From NCBI GenBank assembly GCA_963854835.1, contig OY978526.1:88340846-88404845 (forward strand): DNA of 64,000 bases. The letters are read 5' to 3'. Numbering within the stretch: the stretch's first letter is position 1; every line of letters starts with the position of its first letter. This document shows, piece by piece, positions 34,950-46,959 of the stretch. This DNA comes from Megamerina dolium (Eukaryota; Arthropoda; Insecta; Diptera; Megamerinidae). The translations under genes and the position numbers were made by a program. The notes beneath the pieces are model-generated. The model saw only the letters and a list, made by a program, of their open reading frames with translations, made no database searches and was not told the origin of the DNA.

Positions 34950-35888
34950 GTGGCACATATTATCCTGCGTATTAGAGCAATTGCCAGAGGACATAATACA
35001 GAAAACGAATGAACAAGAATGAGAAAGAAGAAAAAACAACAACAACAGCAAAAACAAGCCAGGTGTTATGCTTTACTAAAATACAAACATGCGTCTTGCT
35101 ATCATCTTTTGCTGTTTGGCTTTGTTTAAAAAAAAAAAACACGCACATATGTATTCTGTGTATTCTTCAAGATGTTCTTCGTACATCAATAAAAACTATT
35201 GCTCATGCGTAAAGTATACTTACAAATATATAAACATATACTATGTGCGTATTATATTTGGTCAAAAGCAGCAGTCAGTCGTCAGTCAGAATGCGTCTAT
35301 CGTTCAAGTACTTCATCTATTGTCTTTGTCAAAAGGGCGAAGAAACAAAAAAAAAAAAAAAACAAAACGAAAGAAAAGAGATATCCTTTTGTCACTGAAG
35401 ATATCTTTTATTCGTGTCCATGCATTCTACTTTAAGGATCAACAGTAGTTTATTAAGTTTATTCTTGTAACTTTTTCTTCATTCATCATCAACATGACAT
35501 ATTTCTTGTATGTATTGTATTGTTGTTGCTTCATATTGTTTTGATTTCAATTGTCACATTTATATAAAATTTATTGGCGGACATGCGCCAGTATCGAGGT
35601 ATTAAATGCGTCAAACCAAAAATAGCGTTTTAATAGTATCAACATATATTTAATGTGTTAACAATGTAACTATAATGTATGAGTGATGATGTATGGATGG
35701 TATATTTTATGGCAGCCATTCATATGCACGAATACTTTCTATTAGGGAAAACTATTGAAAGAACAAATCTGAGCCAAATATTTCGAAAAGGGAAGAATAT
35801 TTTTGGGGTCCAAAAAAAAAAAATTCAAAATTCAAAATATACATATATTTAAAATTCATTAAGTTTGAGGGCAAATATTGGTGGTAAA
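34950..35888. other. AT-rich non-coding DNA
   Basis: A-rich tracts (35,347-35,362) and no recognised element. The overlapping short frames are low-complexity. Confidence 0.55.
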
Positions 35889-35890
35889 TA

Positions 35891-37023
35891 TCAGGTCAGT
35901 CCATAAGTTCGTGCGTTTTTGTTCCTGCATTATTTACAATGCCCTCCCAACGTTTAGGCAAATTTTTAATTCAATACTCAAAAAATTGTTTGTCCTTGGA
36001 GCCAAAATACGCGTCGATATCCCTTTTTATAGCTTCTTTTGAGGTGTAGTTGTTATTACTTAAATGGGACTGAAGTCCATGGAAAAGGTGATAATCGCAA
36101 AGTGCAATATCCGGAGAGTATGGTAGATGCGCCATGAGCTCCCATCCGAGCTCGTTCAAATTGCCTAAGGTCTGTCTTGCGGTATGCGGTCGTGCGTTGT
36201 TGTGGTGAAACAAACTATGCGTCTATTGACTAAAGACGGTAGATTTTTTTCAAGTCTTAATTCAATATGGATAGTTGATGGTAATAATAATCAGCTGTGA
36301 TTGTCTGGTTTGATTCCAGCAGATCAAAATAAGCGATAGCGGCCATATACCACCAAATAGACAGGAGAATCTTCTTGGGGTGAAGGCCATCTATGGGGGT
36401 TGCTTCTGGTGTTTCATATTTATCTAATCACTGGCGTTTGCGAACTGGATTATTGTAAAGGACCCATTTTTTGTCCCCAAACGGTTCAAAAAACTCTCAT
36501 TTTCAAGCCGCCACAGCAGCTGAGAACACATATTCACTCTCTGCTGAAGGTTTGCGATGGAAAGTTTTTGCTGAATCCATTTTCTCAGCTTTGGGACCTT
36601 GCCCAATTGAACCAGGTGCATGTAAACTGTTCCATGTGATGAATTTAACCATCCAGCCATCATATGGACTGTCAAACATGGCTCAGCTTCCACGAGTTCC
36701 AGCAAAGTGTCGGTGCTAAAGACCTCAAAACGATCAGAGCGTGGGGCATCCTCAACGCCACAATCAGTTGCGTTTATTTCTGCAGTAGCAGTTGTGGTAT
36801 TTTTTCCACTTTTATAAAATAAATACAAAATATGTCTCTTATACTCGTTCGAAAATTGCATTTTATTTTTTAACAACGCGTTTTCTATTCGCGATTAAAA
36901 TCACTTGTACATAAGAGAAAATAAAAATAGTTCCGTTATCTTCCACGAATCATTTTTATACGCAAAAAGCGCCTACTGTGAAACTATTGAAAAAATAACG
37001 CACGAACTTATGGACTGACTTGA
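35891..37023 (-). mobile_element. mariner element (DD34D) with both terminal repeats, inactivated
   Basis: Ends TCAGGTCAGTCCATAAGTTC (left) and TCAAGTCAGTCCATAAGTTC (right, reverse complement) are flanked by TA (35,889-35,890 and 37,024-37,025). The minus-strand transposase starts MQFSNEYKRHILYLFYKSGK (from 36,861), runs through LVEAEPCLTVHMMAGWLNSS and LSIANLQQRVNMCSQLL, and after breaks reaches HHNNARPHTARQ and YSPDIALCDYHLF. The second catalytic Asp (canonical HHDNARPH) is Asn, near 36,200. The spacing from it to the third Asp is 34 residues. The HTH linker region between KNTTTATAEINAT and GVEDAPRSDRF is deleted. Size 1,133 bp against ~1.3 kb usual. A second copy lies at 60.7 kb. Confidence 0.92.
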
Positions 37024-37025
37024 TA

Positions 37026-38348
37026 CTATTTATTGAAATTACTAAACATAATTTGTAATTCTTTCTGAAATGATTAACTCAAAATATTACAAAAGTTATA
37101 TTTTTGTGACGTCACTGATAAAATTTGTTTGTTACGTTTTCCTCTACGAAATAACTATTCAGAAAATATTCAAATACAGATAGATTAGTGTGATTTTTCA
37201 ATCGCTCAGCAAAAAATACAAAGTTTTATATACGAAATATGCAATTTTATAGCCCACTGTGTGCCCTGGTAGTTTTTTTTATAAAGATCCCCTAAGCGTA
37301 CACCACATTAGAATGGAATAATCACCGAATAATAATGGAGGCATATGTGTGTGCAGAACATAATAATAGTCTATAAATTTCCAATAAATAATATGATAAT
37401 ATGACTGCTATTCTATTTTACACTATTTTATATGCTATTCGTATAGACTTTTATAATAGGAGTAGTATATAACTACTATCTAACTACAATAGTTCCATTT
37501 ACTACTCTCTCATTACTAAAAGAAGTTTCAAACTCTTTTTTATCAATTGATCTCACATAGTAAAGCGATCACTTAGCTAAAGTATTTATATAAGATTTTC
37601 AACATTTTTATGGTATAACTATGAGTATTTATGCCCACACATACATACATACATACATATGTACAATACAATAGCAAATGCTTTCATAAAAAAGGGAAAC
37701 ATTTTTCACTTTACATTTCTCATTTCACAATGGGAAGTGCAAGGTATACGAATATTTAAGTAATACATTTAGCTAATACAGCTAATGATGAGTGGGTTGT
37801 AAGTACTTCCGAATTATTATTTCTTATCTAAATTAAAAGTATACATTTATATTAATTGTTACAAAACGGTCTTGTTTTACTTGTTGATTATTATTTGTTG
37901 GTCTATTTGTGGGCGAATTGTAATGAAATGAAAAATTTAATGCACATTGATAACGGATATTTAAATTTTCAAACATAATAGTTTGTACAAATTAGTTAAT
38001 ATCTATGAATAGTATTAAATAGAATAAATGAGGCGTTAATGGGAAAAGTGTCTTAACTCAAAAATGGTTACAAATTATTTCAAATGCTCTAATGATGTTA
38101 AAATTTTTTATCGCCTTAAGATGACAGAAAAATTTGCTTTAGCGTAAACATATGATCGAAATTCGAAAATATCGAACGTGCACGATCTTTCGATTTTGAA
38201 CCATCGGCCCCGCAAATTTTGTTAGGTTCCATAAAACAATGCATCAAACCAAATTATCGAAGGGGTGGGTTGGGTGTAAATATGGGTGTTAATAGTTTTC
38301 TCTCATTGATTGTATTTTGAAAATATTTAGTAGTGTTTTTTTTAGCGA
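37026..38348. other. AT-rich non-coding DNA
   Basis: A (CATA)n string lies at 37,640-37,660. No recognised element or coding frame. Confidence 0.6.
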
Positions 38349-38358
38349 TTTGTTACGA

Positions 38359-38628
38359 GTGGGTGTCGTAGCTCAGTGGTTAGTGTGTTGGCCTTCTGAC
38401 TTGTAGGTCATGGTTCAATCCCCAGTAAGAACTTGCCATGAAAAAGCTTCTAAAAGAACTCTGTGACAAAGCTCAGAAAAAATGATGTCACAAGGGTTCT
38501 GCCGTTCCGAACCGGCTAAAATAAGTAGGTCCCTTCTGATACTGTCCAAAATTTAACACGCACAACAGTAATGGAAGAAAAGCTCGTCAAATGAGCCCTT
38601 TGGGGCTTTAAGTGAAACATATATTTTT
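38359..38628 (+). mobile_element. tRNA-derived SINE with internal deletion (copy 2)
   Basis: Box A TAGCTCAGTGG at 38,369-38,379 and box B GGTTCAATCCC at 38,412-38,422. Relative to copy 1, about 95 bp after the tRNA-like head are missing. The 3' hairpin AGCCC-TTTG-GGGCT is at 38,594-38,607, followed by a T-run. Near-identical flanks TTTGTTACGA (38,349-38,358) and TTTGTTACAA (38,629-38,638) are the target duplication (9 of 10). Confidence 0.9.
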
Positions 38629-38806
38629 TTTGTTACAATAATGGCAGCCAGATTTTTTTCAAAAAATTTTAGAAATATTATAAGTACTTACTGTTTAAAT
38701 TATGTAGCACATCTGCAAATTTTTTACGTCAATCATAATTGAGAGAAATGCTTTTAAGCAGAGATTTGAGAATTTTTGTCCTCAGTTGAGACTGGTAACA
38801 CTTTTA

Positions 38807-39556
38807 GGTAGTTAGGTAGAATGGCTGCGACCCTGGTCGCTCATCTAGCAAACAAAATGCCGTTTTGAGCCATAAATCTCGCTAAGACCTACTGAGTGTT
38901 AAAGGATATGCTACAACCAGCCGAAGTTGTTTATAAATTGAAGGATATGGGAAATCTCTATTTTAGATAACTGTCTTAGGTTATCAAAGAAAGGGCTACC
39001 TAAGGATGTTAATTGGTTTCTGGCTATGTAGCTATGTAGCTACGTTGTAGCTATGTTGTTACAGCTTATGCAATGATCGTTGAGCGGAATACATATTTTC
39101 TCTACATGTGTACCAATGGCCCAGTGGCCTGTGCCAACTGCTATTAGTTTGTGTATAACGGCCCTAGATTTACTTAGAACGCTCCTTGTCCTCTTCTCAT
39201 TGTAGTCTGCCCAGGTGGCTTTTGAAATTGCGCAGGTTGTGGTGCTTGTCCATTTGCGCTGCGCTTTGTTTAGGTAGTATTTTTGAATAATCCCCTTGGC
39301 TTCGGCTAGGGGAACACCTACATCGGCATTGGTTGTTTGTTCATTGTCTGCAGATGAACCCCTACGGGCTAGCTCATCAGCATTTTCGTTACCTGCTTCT
39401 GCCTGGATCACACTACAGTAAGATGATATCTCTAGGGACTCCGAGTAGATTCCTGCTCCAACTCCAGAGTCCATTTTGGAACCATAGATGAAAATTTGTG
39501 TATCCCCACCGGCCAAGATGCCACCTTTCTTCCACTCATTTCTACTAGGACATACA
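38807..39556 (-). mobile_element. RNase H-bearing LINE, 5'-truncated, with 13-bp target-site duplication
   Basis: GGTAACACTTTTA occurs at 38,794-38,806 and 39,557-39,569, bracketing a 750-bp insertion. The minus strand reads FIYGSKMDSGVGAGIYS (RNase H start with the usual Thr-Asp replaced by Tyr), a deletion, then ENADELARRGSS (RNase H end), RKWTSTTTCAISKATWADYN and VGTGHWAIGTHVEKICIPLN, followed by ~240 bp of 3' UTR. The element-strand 3' end is CTACCTAACTACC. A 3' UTR fragment of the same family lies at 25,285-25,425. The internal RNase H deletion makes it inactive. Confidence 0.88.
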
Positions 39557-39569
39557 GGTAACACTTTTA

Positions 39570-40967
39570 AAATCTTAAAATCTTCATGAGAACCTACAAC
39601 TAAGTAATTTAATATTTATATAATATATATCACACAAAAGTAAAAATTAATTTTTTGAGAGTATTAATAATAATAATAATACCGTAATAATAAACTTCCA
39701 TGGAATAAGATGAATAATTGGGACTTTTCAATTGAATGGATTTTGATTATTTGCCCGAACTTATTAAATATTTAGTTCAGGGGAAAAAATGTGGAAAAAG
39801 CAACAGTTGTGCTCAAACATAAATTTGCTAACATAAATACTTTTACATACACATACCAGCATTGTATTTTAAAATAAAATCGAAATGAAAGCATATGGAC
39901 GATGATCGTATTTCATGACGTTTCCACATCTTCCTACAACTAAATAAATGGTTAATACAATTTAATGTTGGCTAATAATAATGATTGTGATAATGGTTTT
40001 GAAATTAGTTTCAAATGTTGCTAAGCGCGCAAAATGGGAAGGGTTCAATAGTGCAACATCGCACAGACGAAACACATATGTACATACAACAAGTGACGGA
40101 AACGTTAATAGTGAGATCAGCAGACCACATATACGTTTGCACATATAGCGGAGTATGCATAAGCACATGTGCTACAATACATTGTGAATCGTCGCGTACA
40201 GTGTTTCTAAAGTAATCGTGTAAGAAAATTGTGCTTGGCACTTGACTACAACTACAACGAAAATTAGGTATCATTAAGCGCACAGGCAACAGTTGTTTGA
40301 GCAAAAAGAGACTGAAGAGCTTGAAAACACGTACACACAATTGGATAATAGCGATTTGATGAAAATTACGCGATGGCAACGCCAATGATGACGATCCAAT
40401 TTATTCAGGTGGTTTTACATTTAGCTATGAAATTAAAAGACGAATGACGCATGACTGAATTTCAATTTTTTTTCTTGTGAAAGGGGTTCACAAGAAAAAA
40501 ATATAAATATTCACAATAGTTGCGTGAGAATAAGGTGAATTATAGAAAGTCATACGTAGAATTGAACATATTGTAGTATAATCGTTGCTCTTTTGCTATC
40601 AACAGAATAAGAGTTTACCTATATTTTTGTGAGTTAATTTTACGAAAAAAAACACGCTATAAACCATATCGGTCTTGTTATTTTCAGTATGAGGTGATAT
40701 TGTAATATTCATTCAGTAAGAACATTAAAAATTAATTAAGAAAGAATGACTGAATGTTATACATTAGTTCAATGCTAACGTTGACTTCATTTTTAGCGGC
40801 AAACGTATAACGTAATAAATTCGTCAATATTACGTGCAGAATAACACAAATAATTTAAATTAGGAAAACAATTTACAATAGATTTTAACGATCAAAGTGC
40901 TTACACCGTACACTTTGATTTGAATATCTTAAAGTTTAAATTCAAGTCAACGTCGAAGTAATGTATG
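39570..40967. other. Non-coding DNA with a GC-richer, CpG-containing island at about 40,010-40,400
   Basis: The island has CG dinucleotides and open readings on both strands, and ends with an ATG in context GCGATGGCAACG (40,371) followed by 12 codons to CAG|GTGG. It could be a 5' exon or promoter area, but no TATA or initiator is convincing. The remainder is AT-rich. Confidence 0.35.
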
Positions 40968-40975
40968 CTCTAGGC

Positions 40976-41462
40976 CAGCGATAGGCACAGTAGGTACCAG
41001 GAGCTTTTTGTACTTACTAGTCAGCTTGGTACATTTGAGTGCATGGTGAGGGGAGGAACTAAGAGCCAGTAGGAAGGCCAAGGATCGAACGAAGAACGCA
41101 ATACAATTTCTCATACTCCCTCATGATAGAAAAGAAGATTGCGCCCATCAGAGATGATTTCTAGTTGTGACGTCATATTAGTTTAACAGCGAGACAAAAT
41201 TACAAAATGGCGAAAAAAATAGAAAAGAAAAATAAAAACAATGCGGAATAATGAATGAATAATGCAACTCTTGGAACTACTATTACGTCACAATCTGTCA
41301 AATTCACTGCGAACCGATTAGCGATAAAAACCCAACCTTAGTTTCTGTGTCCTGTGGGTGTGTTTCTTTTCTGATTTAATCATCTAATGAAGCGATGTAT
41401 TATGAATTTAATTTACCTCTCTGGCTCTTTGATTGCTTTACGAGCCAAAGTGGCCATCCGTG
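40976..41462. mobile_element. Possible hAT-like MITE (487 bp)
   Basis: The left end CAGCGATAGGCAC resembles the left end of the better-supported MITE at 52,388. The right end read in reverse (CACGGATGGCCAC) is only a partial match. Flanking 8-mers CTCTAGGC (40,968-40,975) and CTATAGCC (41,463-41,470) share 6 of 8 bases with a central TA. No coding content. Confidence 0.3.
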
Positions 41463-41560
41463 CTATAGCCTTTAAAAGGGATGTGAATATGTAGTTTGTT
41501 AATTTAGTTTAAAAATTCCGCAACTTCCAATATTAAACTATTATTAATCTGTCAAATAAA

Positions 41561-42444
41561 TTGGGTATGTGAATTAGTAACTGGCCATTTTAGTGCTCAA
41601 AAGACATTTATTTTTAAGAATTCTGTAAAAAACATGTCATTCAAAGTATTGTCCATAAGAAACTATGACGTTTCCCCATCTTTCTGTCAATTTATGGATT
41701 CCATTCCAAAAAAAACTTCGCTGGCTTGGCGTACAAAAACGAAGCGAGCCAATTTTTGATTCCGGTAACTAAAGTGAAGCGTTTTCAATTAAGGGCGGTT
41801 TGCATAGACCAGAACAAGTGATAATCTAAAGGCGTCAGGTCTGGGCTATAAGGCGGTTGGGGTTAAACTTCTCATCCGCTATTAGCAAGTTAGTTTTTGA
41901 CCGGAATAGCAATGTGTGGCGTTGCGTTGTCGTGGTGAACATGAATGCTTGGTGGCATATTCCGGCCGTTTCTCGATCATTGCACTCTTCAACCGCTCTT
42001 CAATTGTTGTCAGTACAGCTCTCCCGTAATAGTGCGACCAACTCTTGGTCGAATAATGTCTCCAAATCATCGTCTTCAAACTTTTTCGGCTGTCCAGAGC
42101 GTTCTTTGTCTTTGATATCAAAATCATCGTTTTTGAAGTGCACAAACCACTCCGTACACTGTGTATTGTCGCCATACAATTCCACAATCAAACGATGACT
42201 TTCTGCCGCATTTTTCTTTGCAAAAAAAGTAACTTAATATAACTTCCCGCAAATGCTGTTTTTTACGCAAATTCTCAAATTTTCAAAAATATGATGCGCA
42301 CAACACAAATTGAAAACTTTTGACTGATTTTGACAACAAGTGAATAGACATTTTAAATGGCATTTCTGACAATTATGTACGACATCGAGTTTACGCTTGG
42401 CGCCATGTAACGTAAAAGGCCGGTTACTAATTCACACACCCCAA
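41561..42444 (-). mobile_element. mariner element (DD34D type) with both ends, degenerate
   Basis: The ends share TGTGAATTAGTAAC(T/C)GGCC as inverted repeats, starting TTGGGT at 41,561 and ending CCCCAA at 42,444 followed by TA. Minus-strand segments: IVELYGDNTQCTEWFVHFK, FDIKDKERSGQPKKFEDDDL, AVLTTIEERLKSAMIEKRPE, then a HDNA-like and C-terminal region near 41,700-41,900. Frameshifts are numerous and the region holding the first catalytic Asp is deleted. A second copy in the opposite orientation ends at 47,494. Confidence 0.85.
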
Positions 42445-42446
42445 TA

Positions 42447-43734
42447 GTTGTCTTAAGTGAGACTTTGTATGGGAGCTACATATATAGTTGATGAAGCTCG
42501 TTCATTTCTTGTGAAATTGTGACGCAGTACAATATTAATCTGCGTGCGAAATTTGATTGTTCTAGATGGAATGTTAAGTGCGTTATTACAAGTAAAGCTT
42601 AAAAACATTCCGAGGCTAGTCTCTTTGATTCATCTGTATGGGTTTAGTAGCGATCTTGCCCATTATTAATCTCATCTTGACCCTTAGGCTATAGATTACT
42701 TATGTCAAATATTGTTGAAATAACTGTCGGCATTGTCTGTGACTAAAATTGTTATTCGTTTTTTTTTTAATTTGGAAATGGGTTAGTATAAGTAAATCAA
42801 TTTTACACAACATAACTCTGTTAAGATTCTTTGAAGCTTTGAAAATACTAATAAAAAGTTGCAAGATTTAGAATACAATCAACCATTCAAAAGGTGTGGG
42901 ATTGAAGTGAGTTAATAGTTTCAACTACATAAACATTTATCAATAAGTGTAAAAGCTATTCTATGCATGTTATTTAAAAATTCTTATTTCCTATGCACAG
43001 TAAAAATTTTCTCATCCTCTTCAATCCGTTGAGTAGATGAAAAAATCATATAAACCGATTCCGATTTCCTGTCATATAAATATATATTTCTATTTGTTGT
43101 AAATAGTGTCATTTTCTTATTTATATCACGTATAAAATAAAATCGAGTTTTTATCAAAAATTTCCCAAAAGGATTTTTCCATTGTCTACCTACATACATT
43201 GAGACGAGTATGCCTCATTAAGGAATCATTAAGCATTTTTTAACAACATATTTTTTGAAAAGAACATTTTTTTTTTATTTCATATGTGTATATGCGATGG
43301 TATGTCGACAATGAAAACCTTTCTTATTTAATTTACTTATTTGTGGTATAAAAATTATATGTCGCGTCAAAGGTGTCTTTTCATGTAGCCGCTTTACAGT
43401 AGTCAATATTTTATGTGGTATCGTATGTATGTAAGACATGTATTGTACTTACATAGTAGTTGCTATTTTTTATAACGTTGAATATTTTTTTACTATTATG
43501 ATGACGCTTCGATGCTAATGTATACTTTCATTTTTTGTTAGGAACATTTTGTTACTTGGACGTCTCCCTTTTCTATTTTTTTTTTTTGTCTTCTGTCAAA
43601 TAGTATTATCTTTAGCAAGAGGGGGAAAACAATGTTTTATAGCTTATTTTAGTTGTAATAAATTTATTCATTTCAATTCAGTAAACTGACCTCACACATA
43701 CTCATATCTGGTTAATGTACATATTGTGCTAACC
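42447..43734. other. AT-rich non-coding DNA
   Basis: T- and A-homopolymers (43,267-43,278, 43,577-43,589) and no recognised element. Confidence 0.55.
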
Positions 43735-43739
43735 TCAGA

Positions 43740-44410
43740 GAGATGGCAAAAGTGAGTTTGGCTTTGGACAAAAGGATATGCGTCTCCAGTACTTGGTGTT
43801 TCCACCGGAGATTATGTCTTCTTCTTCTGTGTCGTCTTCCAGCGGGTTCCGAATATAACACCTTCTTAGCTGGAGCGTGTTCTTCCATTCGCTTTATTAT
43901 GTCAATATCGGCATACAGCTCATGGTTGTTCCTTATTCGGTGCTCGCCACAAACACAAATAGGTCCAAAGATCTTGCGTTGGACTTTTCTCTCGAAAACT
44001 GCAAGCATTCGCTCATCCGAGGTGGAAATTCTCCAAGCTTCAGCGCCATATGTAAGGACAGGCATGATGAGAGACTTGTAGAGTGTAGTTTTTGTTCTTC
44101 GAGAGAGGGCTCGACTTCTCAATTGCTTACTTAGCCCAAAGTAGCACCTGTTTGCAATAGTGATCCTTCGCAATATCTCCAGGCTGACGTCATTACTGCT
44201 GTTAATGCTCGTTCGTCCCTTACTAGTTCAAAAGCGTAGTTGTCAACAGTGACGTGTTGTCCAAGACGCCGGGACTCTTTGTTTGTTGAAACTAGATACT
44301 TCGTCTTGCCCACGTTCACCGTAAGAACCGTTCGACGCGACTTTCTTTCCAACTCTGAGAATGCTGCGCTGACTGCTCGCGTGTTCATGCCGATTTTGTC
44401 AATATTTATA
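43740..44410 (-). mobile_element. RTE-type LINE fragment (copy c)
   Basis: The minus strand reads MNTRAVSAAFSELERKSRR, VGKTKYLVSTNKESR and HVTVDNYAFELV (palm end), then MRRITIANRCYFGLSKQLRS, MPVLTYGAEAWRISTSDERM, RKIFGPICVCGEHRIRNNHE and LRWKHQVLE. Two long open blocks (153 and 85 codons) overlap in different frames, so few breaks have occurred. The characteristic 3' end (GCCACATAAGTAAG) is missing, unlike copies b, d and e. Confidence 0.88.
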
Positions 44411-44653
44411 ATAAAGTCTATAATAAGTCTATAAACACTGTAAATCCTGTCTAGCTATCCGTCGTTTCGAATAGCAATCACTAGTGCCTCACTAGGTCAT
44501 TATAGAAGGGGGTTGACTCCAAGGCGAAATTTCGGCAGTCAGCTAGAGTTTTTGATTCGAGAAACTTTCTTATGCTATGAACGTGCTCGTGTAATTATAT
44601 TTACTTATGAATTTTCTTATATTTATCATATGTCTTCAATAATATTTATTTAG
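44411..44653. other. AT-rich DNA upstream of the candidate exon
   Basis: Probably unique sequence. The last 40 bases form a T-rich tract ending TTTATTTAG, compatible with a 3' splice site. Confidence 0.4.
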
Positions 44654-44856
44654 GAAAATGCGCCAAAATCATGACAAATTAGAAATGACATCCTACAAAG
44701 ATTTGTTTGCTTTTTCATTACGCAAATTGCAACAACTGTGTAAACATGCAGCATCAATTATTACATGTAATTGCAATAGTAGTGACAAATACTGGCATCT
44801 ACTGGAATCTAAGAAATTGTCATTTACTCAATTTCTTTATTTTATACAAAATGGCT
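44654..44856 (+). CDS. Candidate coding exon 1 of an unknown two-exon host gene
   Basis: A splice acceptor-like TTTATTTAG precedes this block, ATG is at 44,658 (context GAAAATG), 66 codons are open and a consensus donor GTAAGT follows at 44,857. The reading starts MRQNHDKLEMTSYKDLFAFS and ends FTQFLYFIQNG plus one base. The phase is exactly what the exon at 46,739 needs: T + TA gives Leu. The joined frame would be 110 aa, mostly helical-looking, with no signal peptide and no family I recognise. It is not like any TE protein here. Length alone is not significant in this DNA; the agreement of donor, acceptor and phase is the argument. Confidence 0.35.
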
Positions 44857-46738
44857 GTAAGTCATTGGACATATGTCCAACAATTGCTATCAATAAGATA
44901 GCAATTCAATATGGACAATATGGTTGAACATCATACATATGCTACTAAATACTTGTATCTAATAAAAATTTCCATTGAAATTGTAATCGTAGAAGAGAGA
45001 GTAGGTACTTATGCGTTGTACATATGCATGCATTGGTCATTGAGATCACTGTTAGAACAGACTTGCCAATTGCAGAAACGTTGTACGCTATAGGTATGAT
45101 CACTTAAGGACATGCTGTGTGCACATCTTGGCGATGATGAGGATCTTCTCTGTTTTAGAGCGTCTGCAACACAGCATGTGATCTCATATTGCATACAAGA
45201 TGATCCTTATAGATTTTCATTATTCTGCATATATAGTGAATGTATACCAAATATTACTGATCCTCTAGTGATCATTTTCAGATAGATATCGAAAACGAAG
45301 ATAAATCTCTGTAGCTGTATTTATTTTTTTTTTCTTCTTTTTCTTATTCATTCCACTGATGTCTTATTGTAGGTGGTTTCGTCTGTGACCCACCCATGTA
45401 TGTAATTTCCCTCCTGCATGATATTCGTACATACGCACACACACACATATACTTTGTACGAGTGTCCAATATCCTTCGGCATAGACAATTTGCTTTCACT
45501 ATGCAGTACAGTTTCTGGCATTTTTCTTAATGTTGCTCTTTTTTTTGCGGTATACAAATCGCATCAATTCAATACCTACATAATGTTAAATTTTCTTCGA
45601 ATTACTACTATTCCTTGATATGTATATACGCTTATTACTATTGTATTGCGGATACATTTCTATTGAATTTTTATATCAATGTTTTTTTTTCCCCTAATTG
45701 AGATACTTTTTCATACAAATATATGTATATTGAATTTCGGGGAAATAGTTGGCTATTTGTTCTTATTGATTTCATATTGCAAATTGACATTTTGACGTCT
45801 GTGTGTGTATTACATTCAAACATATATAAATGTACGAATATATCGACGTATAACATTTCATAGTGTATAATTTATATCAGATTGTGGTAGCATCCGATTG
45901 TCATCATTATCAGCAATTTTGCTTGATTTGTTTATTTGCCCAAAAAAATAAAAAAAAAACAAATAACAAATAATTATCCTACATTATCTGATGATGATGA
46001 GCGGATTAATTTCAATTCATTTAAATTGCTCATTTTCTACTTAAGTACTTAAGGGATTTTTTTTACCCTACCTAAAGGTATACTATTTAATGAGACGTTT
46101 TCCTACTTCTTTAATATGGTTTTGACTATTTTTATATTGTAATAAAACAGAATTATGTATATATAAGGTAAATTTAATACAATCGGAAATTTTATACTTT
46201 TTTATAAATATCGATTTTAGTTTTGCATTGCCGTATACTCGTTTAATATTATTTTTCCAAAAAGATGCAAGATGCAAGATACAGTGATAAAGCAATCATA
46301 ATTTCGGATTAAGTTATTCAATCTAAATGGTAGGTAGAGGGGATTGCAGAATGCTAGCCGGCTTGGTAACAAGCCACTTTCTTTGGGCAAAGCACATGGA
46401 AAGGTAGGACTAGGAGGCAGTGTACTTTGCCCAGTCTGTGAAAAAGAAGATGAGATGGCGGACCACTTTTTATGTGTCTGCCCTGCTTTCGTTCGAATCA
46501 CGTTTGAGGTCTTTGGCACTGACATGATTTCTTCGGAGTACGGGTATATTTAAAACACAATGAAATGGAACTTCAAACGCAGTATAATGGACCAATAAAT
46601 GTCTGAGTGCTGCGCTTGATTTCTTATTGCTCCAACAAAAAAAAAAATAAATAAATAAATAATAAGTTTATCAATAGAATATAATCATGTTTAATGCCCT
46701 TCTTTGTTGGAACTCATCATTTCATTTTTATACTTCAG
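44857..46738 (+). other. Putative intron between the two candidate exons
   Basis: Begins GTAAGT and ends with a T-rich tract plus CTTCAG. It contains a LINE 3' fragment (46,323-46,660), AT-rich filler, and a 61-codon minus-strand frame at 45,009-45,194 (starting MQYEITCCVADALKQRRSSS) that I cannot assign. Confidence 0.3.
46323..46660 (+). mobile_element. LINE 3' terminal fragment with (AAAT)n tail
   Basis: The plus strand reads GGSVLCPVCEKEDEMADHFL then CVCPAF, the CCHC-type C-terminal finger of I/R1-group LINEs, followed by VFGTDMIS, a short 3' UTR and the tail AAATAAATAAATAAAT (46,646-46,661). Flanks AAGTTATTCAAT and AAGTTTATCAAT (10 of 12) could be a decayed target duplication. Confidence 0.7.
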
Positions 46739-46872
46739 TAGAGCTGACAAAAATCCGCAATCGAAATGTGAAAATGAAATACCCTTATTTGCAAACTGAG
46801 ATTAATGTGAAAACTTTACTGAATGCTTGTACTTCAGTTGATTTTTATCGATTATGGCAGAATGCAAAATAA
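46739..46872 (+). CDS. Candidate terminal exon 2 of the same unknown gene
   Basis: A strong acceptor (CATTTCATTTTTATACTTCAG, ending 46,738) precedes the block. In the phase set by the upstream exon the frame continues ELTKIRNRNVKMKYPYLQTE and closes with FYRLWQNAK and TAA at 46,870-46,872. No polyadenylation signal is seen in the ~90 bp before the mariner that begins near 46,960; the next AATAAA is around 47,543. I recognise no domain. Confidence 0.35.
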
Positions 46873-46959
46873 TTCGTCAGTCGTCTCTATTCCTCGTTCG
46901 TTCGTTCCAGTCTAAAATTCCAAATGAGCACAGGTTCTCCAGTGTGTGGTCCTATGTCC

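Noticed and set aside
45009..45194. 61-codon minus-strand ORF with mixed composition.
   Set aside because: No splice or start context and no homology recognised. Kept only as a note in the intron entry.
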